Source of the DNA: Actinomycetota bacterium
GTDB lineage: Bacteria; Actinomycetota; Thermoleophilia; Gaiellales; Gaiellaceae
DNA: 64,000 bases
Assembly (NCBI GenBank): GCA_003139545.1
Contig: PLJC01000012.1
Span: 62,001-126,000 of the forward strand
Direction: 5' to 3'
Below are positions 16,207 through 25,545 of the stretch, one piece after another; positions within the stretch are counted from its first letter, which is position 1, and the number at the start of each line of letters is the position of its first letter. A program made the position numbers and the translations under genes. Below the pieces are notes generated by a model, which ran no database searches, was not told where the DNA came from, and worked only from the letters and a program-made list of their open reading frames with translations.

Positions 16207-17471
16207 CGTGGGATCCCGCATCTCGCTCGAGTTTGAGCACGAGCGCAGAGGCAGCTGGACCCCGCGCGCTGTGGGAACCCGGCACGATGCCAAGAACGGC
16301 GAGTCGTAACGGCGTAGTCCCGGTCAGTGCGCTCGGCGTCCATGTCCGCTACTCGGATGGCTCCGAGCGCCTATGCATGAACAGTGGCCTCTGGAACGTA
16401 CCGTTCGGATACGGCAACGACGAAATAGTCGAACGAGTCCATGAGGTGTCGGCCCGGGCTTCGTACCTTCTGCAGCCAAACATCTACGCCGTCGAGGCCG
16501 CGGAAGCGATCGTTGAAGTACTCGGTCGGAAATACTCGAACGTGTTGTTCGCCACATCCGGAGGCGCCGCCGTTGATCTAGCGATGAAGCTTTGTCGGCT
16601 TTATGGGTTCGTGGCTGGCGGCAAGGAGAAGCGGGTCATCGTTGGCCTAACCGAGAGCTATCACGGCCTGCTCTACGGTTCGTTCGCCCTGACCGCGGAG
16701 AAACTCGACCAATCCGACTACGCAGTCGATCGGCACTCAATTCGTCACATCAAGATCAATGATGCGAGCGGCCTCGACGACATCCTCGAACGCGAGGGGT
16801 CGAAGATCTGTGGCATCTTTATCGAGCCCATCCAAGGCAACAACGGCGAAATTGCGTCCGACGCATTCCTCGGCAAGGTGACGGAGGCGGCACGGCGTCT
16901 CGACTTCTTGGTCGTTGCGGATGAAGTAGCGACAGGTGTTTATCGGACCGGGCCCGTCACCGCCTCCTCCTTGTGGGCGTCTCCGCCAGACGCCGTGATC
17001 CTGTCCAAGGGGCTGACGAACGGAATGGTCGCCGCCTCGGCAATTGCGGTCGGGGAGCGAGCAGTCGAGACCCTGGCCCGGAACGATCGTCGCCTGGTTC
17101 ACCTCGAGACCCAAGCCGGTACGCCCACGTCTTGTGTTGCGATGACCCAGGCACTTACCGTCGGTCGGCGCTTGTCCGACGGGGGCGACATCGACCGGGC
17201 GGCTGCGGCGCTGCATCACGTTCTCGACGACGTCGTTGCTTCCGTTGGCTCGATTCGGGTTCACGGGGCGGGGTCATTCCAGTTTCTCTCCCCGGATGGC
17301 GACGGTGGGCGGTTGCTTGAGCGAGGCCCCGAGGGGATGACGGAAGATCTATATGAAGCAGGTGTGCTTTGTCATCCGACTCTTCGCGGTCTTTCGATCG
17401 TGCCCGCGTTCATCTGCAGCGATTCAGATCGGGCCGCCCTTAAGTCGGCTCTGATCGGCGTGTTGCGCTAG
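16203..17471 (+). CDS. Class III PLP-dependent aminotransferase
   Basis: A 422-residue fold-type I aminotransferase in the acetylornithine/GSA group. FGYGNDEIV and FATSGGAAVDLAMKL (phosphate-binding region) lie in the N-terminal half, SYHGLLYGS follows, VVADEVATGVYRTG is the aspartate strand pairing with the pyridine nitrogen, and the Schiff-base lysine is in ILSKGLTNGMV. ATG at 16203 overlaps the dioxygenase stop (ATGA), which fixes the start; a longer frame to 16002 lies wholly inside that gene. It would aminate a ketone made by one of the cluster oxidoreductases. This is the second class III aminotransferase here, so two amino groups or two alternative steps are possible. Donor and acceptor are unknown. 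Confidence 0.85.
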   Translation: MTWDPASRSSLSTSAEAAGPRALWEPGTMPRTASRNGVVPVSALGVHVRYSDGSERLCMNSGLWNVPFGYGNDEIVERVHEVSARASYLLQPNIYAVEAAEAIVEVLGRKYSNVLFATSGGAAVDLAMKLCRLYGFVAGGKEKRVIVGLTESYHGLLYGSFALTAEKLDQSDYAVDRHSIRHIKINDASGLDDILEREGSKICGIFIEPIQGNNGEIASDAFLGKVTEAARRLDFLVVADEVATGVYRTGPVTASSLWASPPDAVILSKGLTNGMVAASAIAVGERAVETLARNDRRLVHLETQAGTPTSCVAMTQALTVGRRLSDGGDIDRAAAALHHVLDDVVASVGSIRVHGAGSFQFLSPDGDGGRLLERGPEGMTEDLYEAGVLCHPTLRGLSIVPAFICSDSDRAALKSALIGVLR

Positions 17472-17546
17472 GGGTCGGCGCCCAGCGGTGGAAGTCGGAA
17501 CGGCAATCGGCGTCTACCAGGTTCCACCGGCAACGATGGACAGGCT

Positions 17547-17571
17547 TGACGCGCTTCAGTCGAGCGCGTCA
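17547..17571. terminator. Hairpin between convergent genes
   Basis: TGACGCGCT and AGCGCGTCA form a perfect 9-bp stem around a 7-base loop in the space between the aminotransferase (plus) and the C-T NRPS gene (minus). The right arm includes the minus gene's stop codon. No T-tract follows. It fits a bidirectional, actinobacterial-style terminator. Confidence 0.5.
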
Positions 17572-19191
17572 GGTGCGGTGTGCTGCCGCTCGCGCTGCGA
17601 GGCCGCGGACTGTTGGCGTCTCGAAGAGAGCGGAAAGTGGCAAGGCGATCTCGAACCGCTGCCGCAGCTGCGACATCAAGCGCATCGCTCGTAACGAATC
17701 TCCACCGACGTCGAAAAAGTTGTCGTCAGGATTGATCGATGGCAGGTCGAGCACATCACACCAGAGTATCGCCAAAGTGCGCTCGTCGATCCGCGCAGTT
17801 CGCGGCTCGTCCCAATTTATCGGCGCGCCAGGCAGAGTAGGCGCTATGGCAGCGTCGAGGAAACGTGGGTTGGCTTCAAGGGATGGGAGGCTGGAGAGTA
17901 AACCTCCCACCGATGCGCTGAGTCCTCGAAAGAGGTCATCAAGCAGGCGTCCGTATTGAATGGTGAGGTACTCCGCGAAGGCAGCATCGATAGCGGCCGA
18001 TTCCCATTGCATTGAGACCCTAAAAGGGCCGGCGCCTACGACTCTTAAGGTCATTGCGTAGCCGGTTCGCTCGACGGCCCTTCGGAGGCTGAGCCTTGCG
18101 CCTTCACCTAGGTCGATAGCGTCGCGTTCTGAGGCGCCCGGGTAGTTCTCGAATGCTATGAGTGTGTCGAACAACGGTCGTGTCGGCGGCCAAAGAAACC
18201 AAGTGCGCATCTCGGCTAGCGAAACGTGCGAGCACGTCCGGAGTCTCGCGTGTCGCCTCTGGAGCTCCCGTAGCCAAGCGTCTATGGGCGCGCTGGGGTT
18301 GATATCTATCAGTGTCGGAAGGGTGTTGATCAAGAGGCCGACCATTCGCTCTGCACCATCGACGCTCGGAGGTCGGCAAGACACAACGGTGCCGAATAGG
18401 GCGCGGTGCCGCTGCCGCGCGACTCCGAGAACGAGACCCCAGGCAGCGAGAAAGACGGTTGCCGGCGTCACGCCCAGGAGCTGGTTCGGTAAGCCGCCGT
18501 CCGAAGTCACTTCGAACTCAATCTCGCTGACGCGGCTCTGCCCAGCGGTACGAGCGTCGCGAACTCCAAGCAACGACGCGATGTCGTCCTCTGAGCAATT
18601 CCGAAACTCTCGCTGCACGATTGCGGCGGCGCCGCTTGACTGCTCCGCATTTTCTAGCCATGCAAGGTATCCCTCGTACGAAGGGGCCGCGGGTAGAGAT
18701 GGCATGCCCTGATCGCGCACAAGAGCAACGTAGATTTCAGCCAGCTCCTTCAGAAGGATGGTTTTGCTCCAGCCATCGAGAAGTAGGTGGTGCGATGTCC
18801 AGACCAGGAATCTGCTTGGGCGATCGAGAAGCGTCAGGCGGACAAGCGGGCCTTGTTCAATCTCGAAGCCGAGCGTACGGTCGCGCTGAAGGAAGTCTTC
18901 GAGATCTCCACCGTCGAATGCCGCGAGTTCCATGCTCATCGAGCGAGCGCCGGGCGCCGGGACGGCGAGTTCGGGCATCCCATCTGCGTTCCAGTGGATT
19001 CTCGAGCGAAGCAGAGCATGACGCTGGCACAGCGCCTCCCATGCGTGGCTGAGCTTTACGGGGTCTAAGTCGCCAGCTACCTCGAAGACGTGCTGAACGA
19101 CATACGCGTCGGGCGTCGACGCGAGTTCGGCGTGGTAGAGCATTCCGTACTGCAGGGCTGTGAGCGGATACCTCGTGTCGTGCGTGCTCAA
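17569..19191 (-). CDS. NRPS: condensation domain - carrier domain (C-T)
   Basis: A 540-residue bidomain NRPS protein. The condensation domain covers roughly residues 5-430, starting PLTALQYGMLYH and with the active site SHHLLLDGWS near residue 140. A carrier domain covers about 460-535, with DNFFDVGGDSLRAM providing the serine for the phosphopantetheine arm. There is no adenylation domain, so the carrier must be loaded in trans, probably by the free threonine-type A protein. The QxGMLYH opening and following YVVQ resemble DCL domains, which accept a D-configured donor; that would fit the A-T-E protein at 35354. The assigned start is TTG and is weakly supported. No thioesterase follows. Confidence 0.87.
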   Translation of the reverse strand: MSTHDTRYPLTALQYGMLYHAELASTPDAYVVQHVFEVAGDLDPVKLSHAWEALCQRHALLRSRIHWNADGMPELAVPAPGARSMSMELAAFDGGDLEDFLQRDRTLGFEIEQGPLVRLTLLDRPSRFLVWTSHHLLLDGWSKTILLKELAEIYVALVRDQGMPSLPAAPSYEGYLAWLENAEQSSGAAAIVQREFRNCSEDDIASLLGVRDARTAGQSRVSEIEFEVTSDGGLPNQLLGVTPATVFLAAWGLVLGVARQRHRALFGTVVSCRPPSVDGAERMVGLLINTLPTLIDINPSAPIDAWLRELQRRHARLRTCSHVSLAEMRTWFLWPPTRPLFDTLIAFENYPGASERDAIDLGEGARLSLRRAVERTGYAMTLRVVGAGPFRVSMQWESAAIDAAFAEYLTIQYGRLLDDLFRGLSASVGGLLSSLPSLEANPRFLDAAIAPTLPGAPINWDEPRTARIDERTLAILWCDVLDLPSINPDDNFFDVGGDSLRAMRLMSQLRQRFEIALPLSALFETPTVRGLAARAAAHRT

Positions 19192-19715
19192 AGGCCGATC
19201 CTCCGACTCGCCGGCCCGGCGTCATCGCGAGGTCTTCGAGGGCTAGGGCCTGTGATGTTCATGCGCGCTCGTCCCGAGGCGCGCGGCCGGTGTGAGTATC
19301 GTGGTAGGTGTCAACATGCGTAGTGGCCATCGGGAATCGCCGCATTCGATGCGGATTATTGCACTACCTTCGATGTGAACGCTTGGCGTGCGTGGGTCGC
19401 CATGAGATCACTTGACGCGGGCTGGCTAGCTTTCGCTCGTTACGGCGCCTGATCCGCTGATTCCACAGAGCTGGGAGAGACCCCCTCTAGGGCCACGCTC
19501 AAAGGCGACCCATGTGACTTCGTTAGAGTGACTGAAGCGGGCTGACCGCAGATCGTCCCTCTCTTGTCACCTGCATCGAGATGCACCGTCTCTGAGGCCA
19601 GTGCGAGATGAGATGTCTGGCAGAGATGCCAATTGGATAGCAGCGTTTCGGCGGCCGACTTGCCCGTAAACTGCCTCAGAGATCGGCGGGTGTCGGCGAG
19701 CGCACATTTTTCACT
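19192..19715. other. 524-bp stretch without a recognisable gene
   Basis: Between the C-T NRPS gene and the decayed exporter I see no convincing protein on either strand. A minus-strand frame (19440-19787) has no family pattern and runs antisense to the start of the exporter remnant. The region must hold the start of the leftward NRPS transcript, but no clear -10/-35 pair, palindrome or RNA gene was found. Confidence 0.5.
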
Positions 19716-20682
19716 GTGCCGCTGTGGCGGAACCCTGACTTCCTCCGCTTCTGGAGTGGTCAGACGATCAGCGAATTCGGCGACCAAGTCACGAATCTTG
19801 CCATTCCGTTCGTCGCGCTCGTTCTAAAGTCGTCGACGTTTGAGTTCGCGGCTCTACGAGTTGTGCAGATGGCCCCGTTCTCCTAAGTCTCCCGGCAGGA
19901 GTTTGGGTCGACCGGCTCCGCAGACTCCGCATCCTCATCATCGCCGATTGTGGGCGTGCTCTCGCGCTTGTGTCGATTCCCATCGCGCACGCCGTAAGCG
20001 CTTTGACGCTGCCCCAGCTATACCTAGTGGCACTGACGACCGGGACGCTGCAGGTGTCCTTCGATGTGTCCTATCAGTCGTATCTTCCCTCGCTCATCGA
20101 CCGCGAAGACCTAAGTGATGGCAACGCGAAAGCTTGCGACGTCACAGTCCGCTTCTCAGGTGGCGGGACCGGGACTGGCCAGCGTGCTTGTCGGTGCGCT
20201 GAAGGCCCCGTTCGCGATTGCTGTCGATGCGGTGAGCTTCGCCTTTTCAGCGTTGTCCCTCGCTTGGGTCGAGCACGAAGAAACGTGCGCCCCAGTCTCA
20301 GGGGCGTCGCGGGGTGCGAACCGAAATGGCCGAAGGGGTTCGTTACGTCGTCCGTCACCCATTGATGCGGCCGGGGCTCATCTGGGTCGCGACCAGCAAT
20401 TTCTTCAATAGTGGGTTCTAGGTGCGGTCTTTCTCATTTTCGCTATCCGGCGACTGCAGCTGACTGCAGCCACAGTGGTCTCATCTACTCAATCGGAAGC
20501 ATCGGGGTCGTCCTCGGCGCGGTATTTGCGCCGCGCATTGGGCGAGCGGTCGGTGTTGGCCGCGCGCTCATCGTTTTCAGCGCCCTCGGCGGGTTGGCGT
20601 GGTTCTTCGTTCCGACGGGCATCGGAGCGCCCAGCAATCTGCGAAGACCTCAAGTTGGACGACAGTCGAGTGGCGTAGTCTG
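19716..20682 (+). pseudogene. Decayed MFS efflux transporter
   Basis: The sequence encodes a major facilitator of the MFS_3/macrolide-efflux type, but in pieces. From a GTG at 19716 it reads PLWRNPDFLRFWSGQTIS and on to a TAA at 19884. It resumes in another frame with GVWVDRLRRLRIL and LPSLIDREDLSDGNAK (the conserved A-like motif and mid loop), shifts again at about 20127 where one extra A would explain the change, then again near 20310 to EGVRYVVRHPLMRPGL, ending at TAG. A last fragment carries YSIGSIGVVLGAVFA. It stops at about helix 8 of 12. With at least four frame changes and no end it cannot make a transporter. It was probably the cluster's exporter or a resistance pump. Confidence 0.85.
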
Positions 20683-20903
20683 AAGGGACGAGGTAATGTG
20701 ATGGGCCCCTTTTACGGATGCGACGCCAGGAGTGCGCTCTGAAGTCCACCGACGTGATGAAGGTTGTTAGGCAGTCTGGGTATTTCGCGTCTTCTGGGCG
20801 AGGGCGGTCTCTTGATCGGGCTTAATCGTCGTGTCTCATGCGTAGGCAAAGGCGTTGTTGACTAGTCCATTTCACGCGTCGGTGTGATCAGCGAAGCTCG
20901 GAC

Positions 20904-22499
20904 ATGTCGGCTGGAGCGCTAGTCGATCGGCTCGTTAGCTGTTTGAAGAGGCGCGCCAAAGAGCCCATCGCCATCGGAGATGAGGTCATCACGGGTGGCC
21001 AACTTCTGTCTTCCGCAACTGTCCTCGCCGAGGCCCTGGCGGTCGCTGGAATACGTCCGGGGGACAGCGTTGGCCTGTGCCTGCCGAGATCAGTTGACAT
21101 TCCGTCAGCCGTCCTAGGGATATGGCTCGCCGGCGCAGCATACGTGCCGCTTGATCCTGAGTATCCATCCAGTCGCATCGGCTTCATTGCGGCTGACTCT
21201 GGCATTGAGCTGATTGTTGGAGATCAGAAATCTCTCGAGCGGGCGCAGATAGAGGGGTCTCGTTTGGTTTCGGTTCGAAGCGGCTCCGGCCAACGCAAAG
21301 CTGAGCCCTTACCCCTCGTTGAAATCCCCCTGGTCCGACGTCAGGCTCCGCCGTCGGAGTCGGTCGCGTATGTCCTGTACACGTCCGGATCGACCGGGAT
21401 TCCCAAAGGCGTCGTCGTCTCGCAGTTAAACGTGATGTCGCTCATGAACGCTGCGTTGCCGTTGTTCGAGTTCGGTCCAGCCGACCGGTGGGCTCTCTTC
21501 CACTCATACAACTTCGATTTCTCTGTATGGGAGCTTTGGGCACCAATCCTCAGTGGCGGAGTCGCCGTCGTCGTTCCGCAGGACTTGGTTCGCGACCCCT
21601 GGGCTTTTGCAGACTTTCTTTCCCGCGAAAGAATCACTGTCCTCAACCAAGTGCCGTCCGTGTTCGCTCACGTAAATGAAGCGCTTCCAGCGCGGGCTAA
21701 CCCACTCCCGTCTCTCCGTTACGTCATCTTCGGTGGCGACCGGCTTGATATCTCTCTCGTTGAGTCGTTCTGGTCGAAGTATCGCCACCGTGCTCCACGC
21801 ATCGTGAACATGTACGGAATCACCGAAGTGACTGTTCATGCGACGTTCAAGGAACTCCATAGAGCTGACCTCCGACGCGGCTTGGGAGGACGGTCCGTGA
21901 TTGGGCGGGAACTTTTAGGACACGTCTCGATCGACGTTCGCGACGAGCGTGGTCAACTTGTCCCCGACGGAGAGAGTGGAGAACTCTGGCTTCGGGGTCA
22001 GGGTCTCGCACGTGGCTACCACGGACGAGAAGATCTCACCAATGAGCGTTTTGCCACAGTCGAAGCCGATCGCAAGCAGTACCGGTACTACCGGAGTGGT
22101 GACTCTGGGCGGCGGCTGGACTGTGGCGAGCTTGAATTCATGGGACGTGTTGATGATCAGTTAAACGTTCACGGATATCGCATCGAGCCTGCGGAGATCG
22201 AGCGCATACTTCGCTCTCATCCAGACGTTGGCGACGCCGTCGTGACGACATCGGAGAATAGGTGGGGCGATGTCGTGCTTTCAGCGGTTATCGAGTGTAA
22301 GCTGACTCGCAGCGGCGGCGAGAGCCTAGAGGGCCTCTCCGCGCACGTGGGCCGTGAGCTGCCGCAATACATGGTCCCGGCTCAATACAAAGTCGTTAGT
22401 CGACTGCCGCGGACAGAGTCTGGAAAGGTTGATAGGCGAGCAGTCGCGCTCATCGCATCTACAGCGCGAGGCCGTAACCTGCGGGACGGAGGCAGTTAA
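20904..22499 (+). CDS. Stand-alone NRPS adenylation protein, threonine code
   Basis: A 531-residue adenylation domain that activates an amino acid with ATP and loads a separate carrier. Core motifs in order: YVLYTSGSTGIPKGV (A3), FDFSVWELW (A4), NMYGITE (A5), GELWLRGQGLARGY (A6), YYRSGDSGR (A7), FMGRVDDQLNVHGYRIEP (A8), and the catalytic lysine in TESGKVDR (A10). Aligning by eye to GrsA gives the ten-residue code D-F-W-N-I-G-M-V-H-K, which I recall as the classical threonine code. No carrier or condensation domain is attached, so it probably serves the C-T protein at 17569. The ATG start has no strong ribosome-binding site. It sits between a dead exporter and the Erm gene. Confidence 0.9.
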   Translation: MSAGALVDRLVSCLKRRAKEPIAIGDEVITGGQLLSSATVLAEALAVAGIRPGDSVGLCLPRSVDIPSAVLGIWLAGAAYVPLDPEYPSSRIGFIAADSGIELIVGDQKSLERAQIEGSRLVSVRSGSGQRKAEPLPLVEIPLVRRQAPPSESVAYVLYTSGSTGIPKGVVVSQLNVMSLMNAALPLFEFGPADRWALFHSYNFDFSVWELWAPILSGGVAVVVPQDLVRDPWAFADFLSRERITVLNQVPSVFAHVNEALPARANPLPSLRYVIFGGDRLDISLVESFWSKYRHRAPRIVNMYGITEVTVHATFKELHRADLRRGLGGRSVIGRELLGHVSIDVRDERGQLVPDGESGELWLRGQGLARGYHGREDLTNERFATVEADRKQYRYYRSGDSGRRLDCGELEFMGRVDDQLNVHGYRIEPAEIERILRSHPDVGDAVVTTSENRWGDVVLSAVIECKLTRSGGESLEGLSAHVGRELPQYMVPAQYKVVSRLPRTESGKVDRRAVALIASTARGRNLRDGGS

Positions 22500-22798
22500 G
22501 GCTCAAGGCGCACAAGTCGCGGGGATCGCCGCGACAGGTGCACCGTGGAGGTGATCCGACGGGACCGCTCAACGGATGAAGTTCCTCCCCGGTAAGGCCA
22601 TCAGGCGCATGCAACTAGGTCGCTCGTCCTGAAGGTGTCGAGCTCGTCGGTCAGCAATGGCGCCGGCGCCTCCTCATCTCGGCCGAGGCCGCCTGCTCGG
22701 CCGCGTCGTTCACGAATACGAGCCCGTCGCAGCACGACGATCGAGTTTCTGAACCCCATGGGATTCGCGCTCCGCGTGTACCATAGTCATGTCTTGGA

Positions 22799-23665
22799 AT
22801 GAGGTCTCCGTCAGAGAACAAGCAGCTGTTGAACGCTCGCCGCGCCTCGGAGCAATCGACGCGCTGGTCAGCCTCGCAGCGCACGGATCGCGACATGCGG
22901 CGGCGCGCGTATGGACAGAACTTCCTCCGCAGCCCGGCGCTTGTGCGGTCGCTGGTCGTCACAGCGGGTGTCGGCCCGACGGACCTCGTCATTGAGCCAG
23001 GGGCAGGAACCGGCGTTATCACGGAAGCGCTTGCGAATGTGGCTGGAAGAGTCGTCGCCATCGAACTCGACCCGGATTGGTTCCGCCAGCTCCAGGACAA
23101 GTTTGCGCGCGTCCCGAACGTCGAGGTTCGTAATGAGGACTTGTTTGCCTACGCACTGCCCACGTGCTCGCCGTATCGCATCTTCGGGAACCTCCCATTC
23201 GGTCAGACAACAAACTTCCTGCGGCACATCCTCGACGCGACGCCGCAGCCGCCAATCAAGACAGACATCATCGTTCAGCTCGAGGTCGCGCGGAAATATT
23301 CCGCGAAACGGACAACGACCCTCCTGGCAGCATCCTGGCAGCCGTGGTACGAGTTCAGCTTAAGCCGGGTGATTCCCGCTGAGGCCTTCAGACCTGTACC
23401 CCGGGTTCGTGCTGGTCTACTTTCCATCGTCAAGCGCGACGATCCACTCGTACCGCTCGCGGCGCGGAAGAGCTTCGCAGCTTTCGTTTCCGCAGGGTTC
23501 GCTGGCCCGACGGTTTGGGACGGACTACGAGGCCGCCTGACGGCGAACCAGGCCCGGCAACTGCGGCGGCACTCAAGCCTACGCGAGGACGCTCGGCCGA
23601 CAGACTTGGCATCGGTGGACTGGGCTCTGCTCTTCAATAGCTCCCTGCGTTTTCACAGCGGATGA
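22799..23665 (+). CDS. Erm-type 23S rRNA adenine N6-methyltransferase
   Basis: A 288-residue protein of the KsgA/Erm fold. It opens the conserved region with YGQNFLRS near residue 40, then the SAM motif VIEPGAGTGVIT, the acidic VAIELDPDW, and the catalytic NLPFGQTTNFL. The F after NLP fits Erm proteins, which mono- or dimethylate A2058 of 23S rRNA; KsgA usually has NLPY. Such enzymes give resistance to macrolides, lincosamides and streptogramin B. The likely role is self-protection, which suggests the cluster product acts at the ribosomal exit tunnel. The first roughly 30 residues precede the usual Erm start and an internal ATG is possible. The 299-bp gap upstream shows no obvious leader peptide or attenuator. 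Confidence 0.85.
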   Translation: MRSPSENKQLLNARRASEQSTRWSASQRTDRDMRRRAYGQNFLRSPALVRSLVVTAGVGPTDLVIEPGAGTGVITEALANVAGRVVAIELDPDWFRQLQDKFARVPNVEVRNEDLFAYALPTCSPYRIFGNLPFGQTTNFLRHILDATPQPPIKTDIIVQLEVARKYSAKRTTTLLAASWQPWYEFSLSRVIPAEAFRPVPRVRAGLLSIVKRDDPLVPLAARKSFAAFVSAGFAGPTVWDGLRGRLTANQARQLRRHSSLREDARPTDLASVDWALLFNSSLRFHSG

Positions 23666-23728
23666 GTTCACCCTGTCCAGCCCCCCTGTCGCGTCACCGG
23701 TCGGCACCAGCGACCGCCGCCTTCGCGC

Positions 23729-24604
23729 TTATCTGAGGGCCCCGAGGCGCATTCCGTCCGTGATCCTCCGCTGAACGATGGCGAACATCGCGATGATCGG
23801 CAGTATCGCTAGCAGCAGTGCCGCATACTGGGCGCCGTACCCATAGTCGTCGATGAACTGACCTTTGAGTTGGAGCATCCCGAGCGGCAGAGTCTGGCTC
23901 CGGGGATCGATCATCAGAATGACTGCGAGGGCGAGTTCATTCCACAGCCAAATCGCCTGAATCAGTGCGACCACGCTCATCACTCCGACGGATGTGGGAA
24001 GCACTATCCGGAGGAAAGCCCTGGTCTCGGAGGCGCCGTCGATCACCGCCGCCTCGATCAGGTCTAGCGGAAACGCTGCGAAGTACGAGCGCATGAGAAC
24101 CGTCACCAGCGGAGTGACGAACGCCGCGTACACAAGACCCAAGCCGAACCGGTTGCTCAGCAGGTTGAAGGAAGACATGAGGCTAAAAAGCGGGACCCAC
24201 GTCACGATGCCTGGAGCCGTTAATAGCACGACGAAGTAGCGGTTGAGAAGAGCGACGCTCCTGGAACTTCTGACGAGCGCATAGCCAGCACATGTCCCGA
24301 CGCTCATGCCGACTCCGACGCCGACGCCGACGGCTATCGCGCTGTTGATCGCGTAACGCCAGAGGGGCATGCCGAAGTGCGGACCGCTCCATGCGTGCGC
24401 GAAGTTCGCCCAGACGAACCTCTTAGGAATACCGATAGGGTTTAACAGGATGTCGTTGCTGCTCTTGAAGGCGGACAAGAGTGATGCAATGACCGGGAGA
24501 AGTTCGGCAATCGCCCAGGCAACAAGTAGGAGAACGCCAATGCTAGAAATCATTCGGCTGATCATTGCTCGGGCTCTCAATCTTCGTTCTGTCCTGGCCG
24601 CCAT
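23729..24604 (-). CDS. ABC sugar transporter permease (MalG-like)
   Basis: A 291-residue integral membrane permease of a carbohydrate-type ABC importer. The first membrane helix is at about residues 15-40 (GVLLLVAWAIAELLPVIASLL), with about five more after it. The EAA loop that docks the ATPase reads DLIEAAVIDGASETRAFLRI, matching the EAA-G consensus. The ATG start is 8 bp past the stop of the other permease, so the three transport genes form one leftward operon. No ATP-binding subunit is encoded nearby; such importers often share a housekeeping MsiK-like ATPase. It separates the Erm gene from the rest of the cluster and may be unrelated to it. Confidence 0.9.
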   Translation of the reverse strand: MAARTERRLRARAMISRMISSIGVLLLVAWAIAELLPVIASLLSAFKSSNDILLNPIGIPKRFVWANFAHAWSGPHFGMPLWRYAINSAIAVGVGVGVGMSVGTCAGYALVRSSRSVALLNRYFVVLLTAPGIVTWVPLFSLMSSFNLLSNRFGLGLVYAAFVTPLVTVLMRSYFAAFPLDLIEAAVIDGASETRAFLRIVLPTSVGVMSVVALIQAIWLWNELALAVILMIDPRSQTLPLGMLQLKGQFIDDYGYGAQYAALLLAILPIIAMFAIVQRRITDGMRLGALR

Positions 24605-24612
24605 CTTGAAGC

Positions 24613-25545
24613 TCAGCCCGCGCGAGTCATGCCTCTGGCACGGAAGGCCGTCATGTAGAGCAAGGCGAGCAGCGCGATCATCAGGCTCATCACCAGCGAT
24701 GCCGCCGCTGCGTACCCGAACCTGTGGTCGTCAAAGGCTTGGTGATACACGAAGGTGCTGATGACCTCCGAGCTCACACCTGGGCCACCGTTCGTCATGA
24801 CGTAGACGAAGTCGAACTGCCCCATCCCGAAGATGAACTGGAGCAATAGCAAGGTGGCTAGTACCTCGCGGACGAGCGGCACGGAGATCTTCCACGCGCG
24901 TTGGAAGCTCGAGACGCCGTCGAGCGTCGCCGCCTCATGGATCTCTTGAGGGATGTCGCCCAGCGCAGCGAGGACCACGATCATCGGGAACCCGGTTCCC
25001 GCCAGGATTGCGGCCGTCACGACCGCGTAGATGATCGTATCCGGATTGCTGAGCCAGGCGTGCGACAGTCCGACGTGCGACAGGATCGGATTCACCCAAC
25101 CGAGATAGCTGTCGAAACCGTTGGCCCACGCAAGCCCGATGAACGTTGTCGGCAGCAGCACTGGCAGGAAAATCAGGAACTTGAAGACCGTGTGGCCGAC
25201 CACCTTACGATCGATTGCGATGGCTATCACCGTGCCAACCACGACAGTTCCCCCCGCGAGCAACGTCGCGTAGATGAGTGAGTGGAAGACTGCGCTGCGA
25301 GCGACGGCGTCATGCCAGAGGCCGGTGAAATTGCCGAACCCTACGTTGCGCGTCGGCCCGTACCCCGGCCAAGAGAGAAACGCAATCTGGACGGATCGAA
25401 TCGCCGGGTAAACGATGAAGAGGCCGGTGAGAGCAACCGCCGGAGTGAGGTACCCGAGCCATCGCAGGCGCGACCACCGGCCCTCGCGTCGCTGCACTGC
25501 GCTGACTTTGGTCGAGCGCCGGACGGAGACGTCCGGCTCAACCAC
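24613..25545 (-). CDS. ABC sugar transporter permease (MalF/UgpA-like)
   Basis: A roughly 310-residue membrane permease, the partner of the MalG-like protein. The first helix follows a basic N-terminus (YLTPAVALTGLFIVYPAIRS), and there are about six helices. The EAA loop is EIHEAATLDGVSSFQRAW, ahead of the last two helices. I chose the GTG at 25545 because it overlaps the binding-protein stop by 8 bp, a usual sign of coupling; a TTG at 25575 and a GTG at 25497 are alternatives. It would form the transmembrane channel for the sugar delivered by the binding protein. Confidence 0.88.
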   Translation of the reverse strand: MVEPDVSVRRSTKVSAVQRREGRWSRLRWLGYLTPAVALTGLFIVYPAIRSVQIAFLSWPGYGPTRNVGFGNFTGLWHDAVARSAVFHSLIYATLLAGGTVVVGTVIAIAIDRKVVGHTVFKFLIFLPVLLPTTFIGLAWANGFDSYLGWVNPILSHVGLSHAWLSNPDTIIYAVVTAAILAGTGFPMIVVLAALGDIPQEIHEAATLDGVSSFQRAWKISVPLVREVLATLLLLQFIFGMGQFDFVYVMTNGGPGVSSEVISTFVYHQAFDDHRFGYAAAASLVMSLMIALLALLYMTAFRARGMTRAG

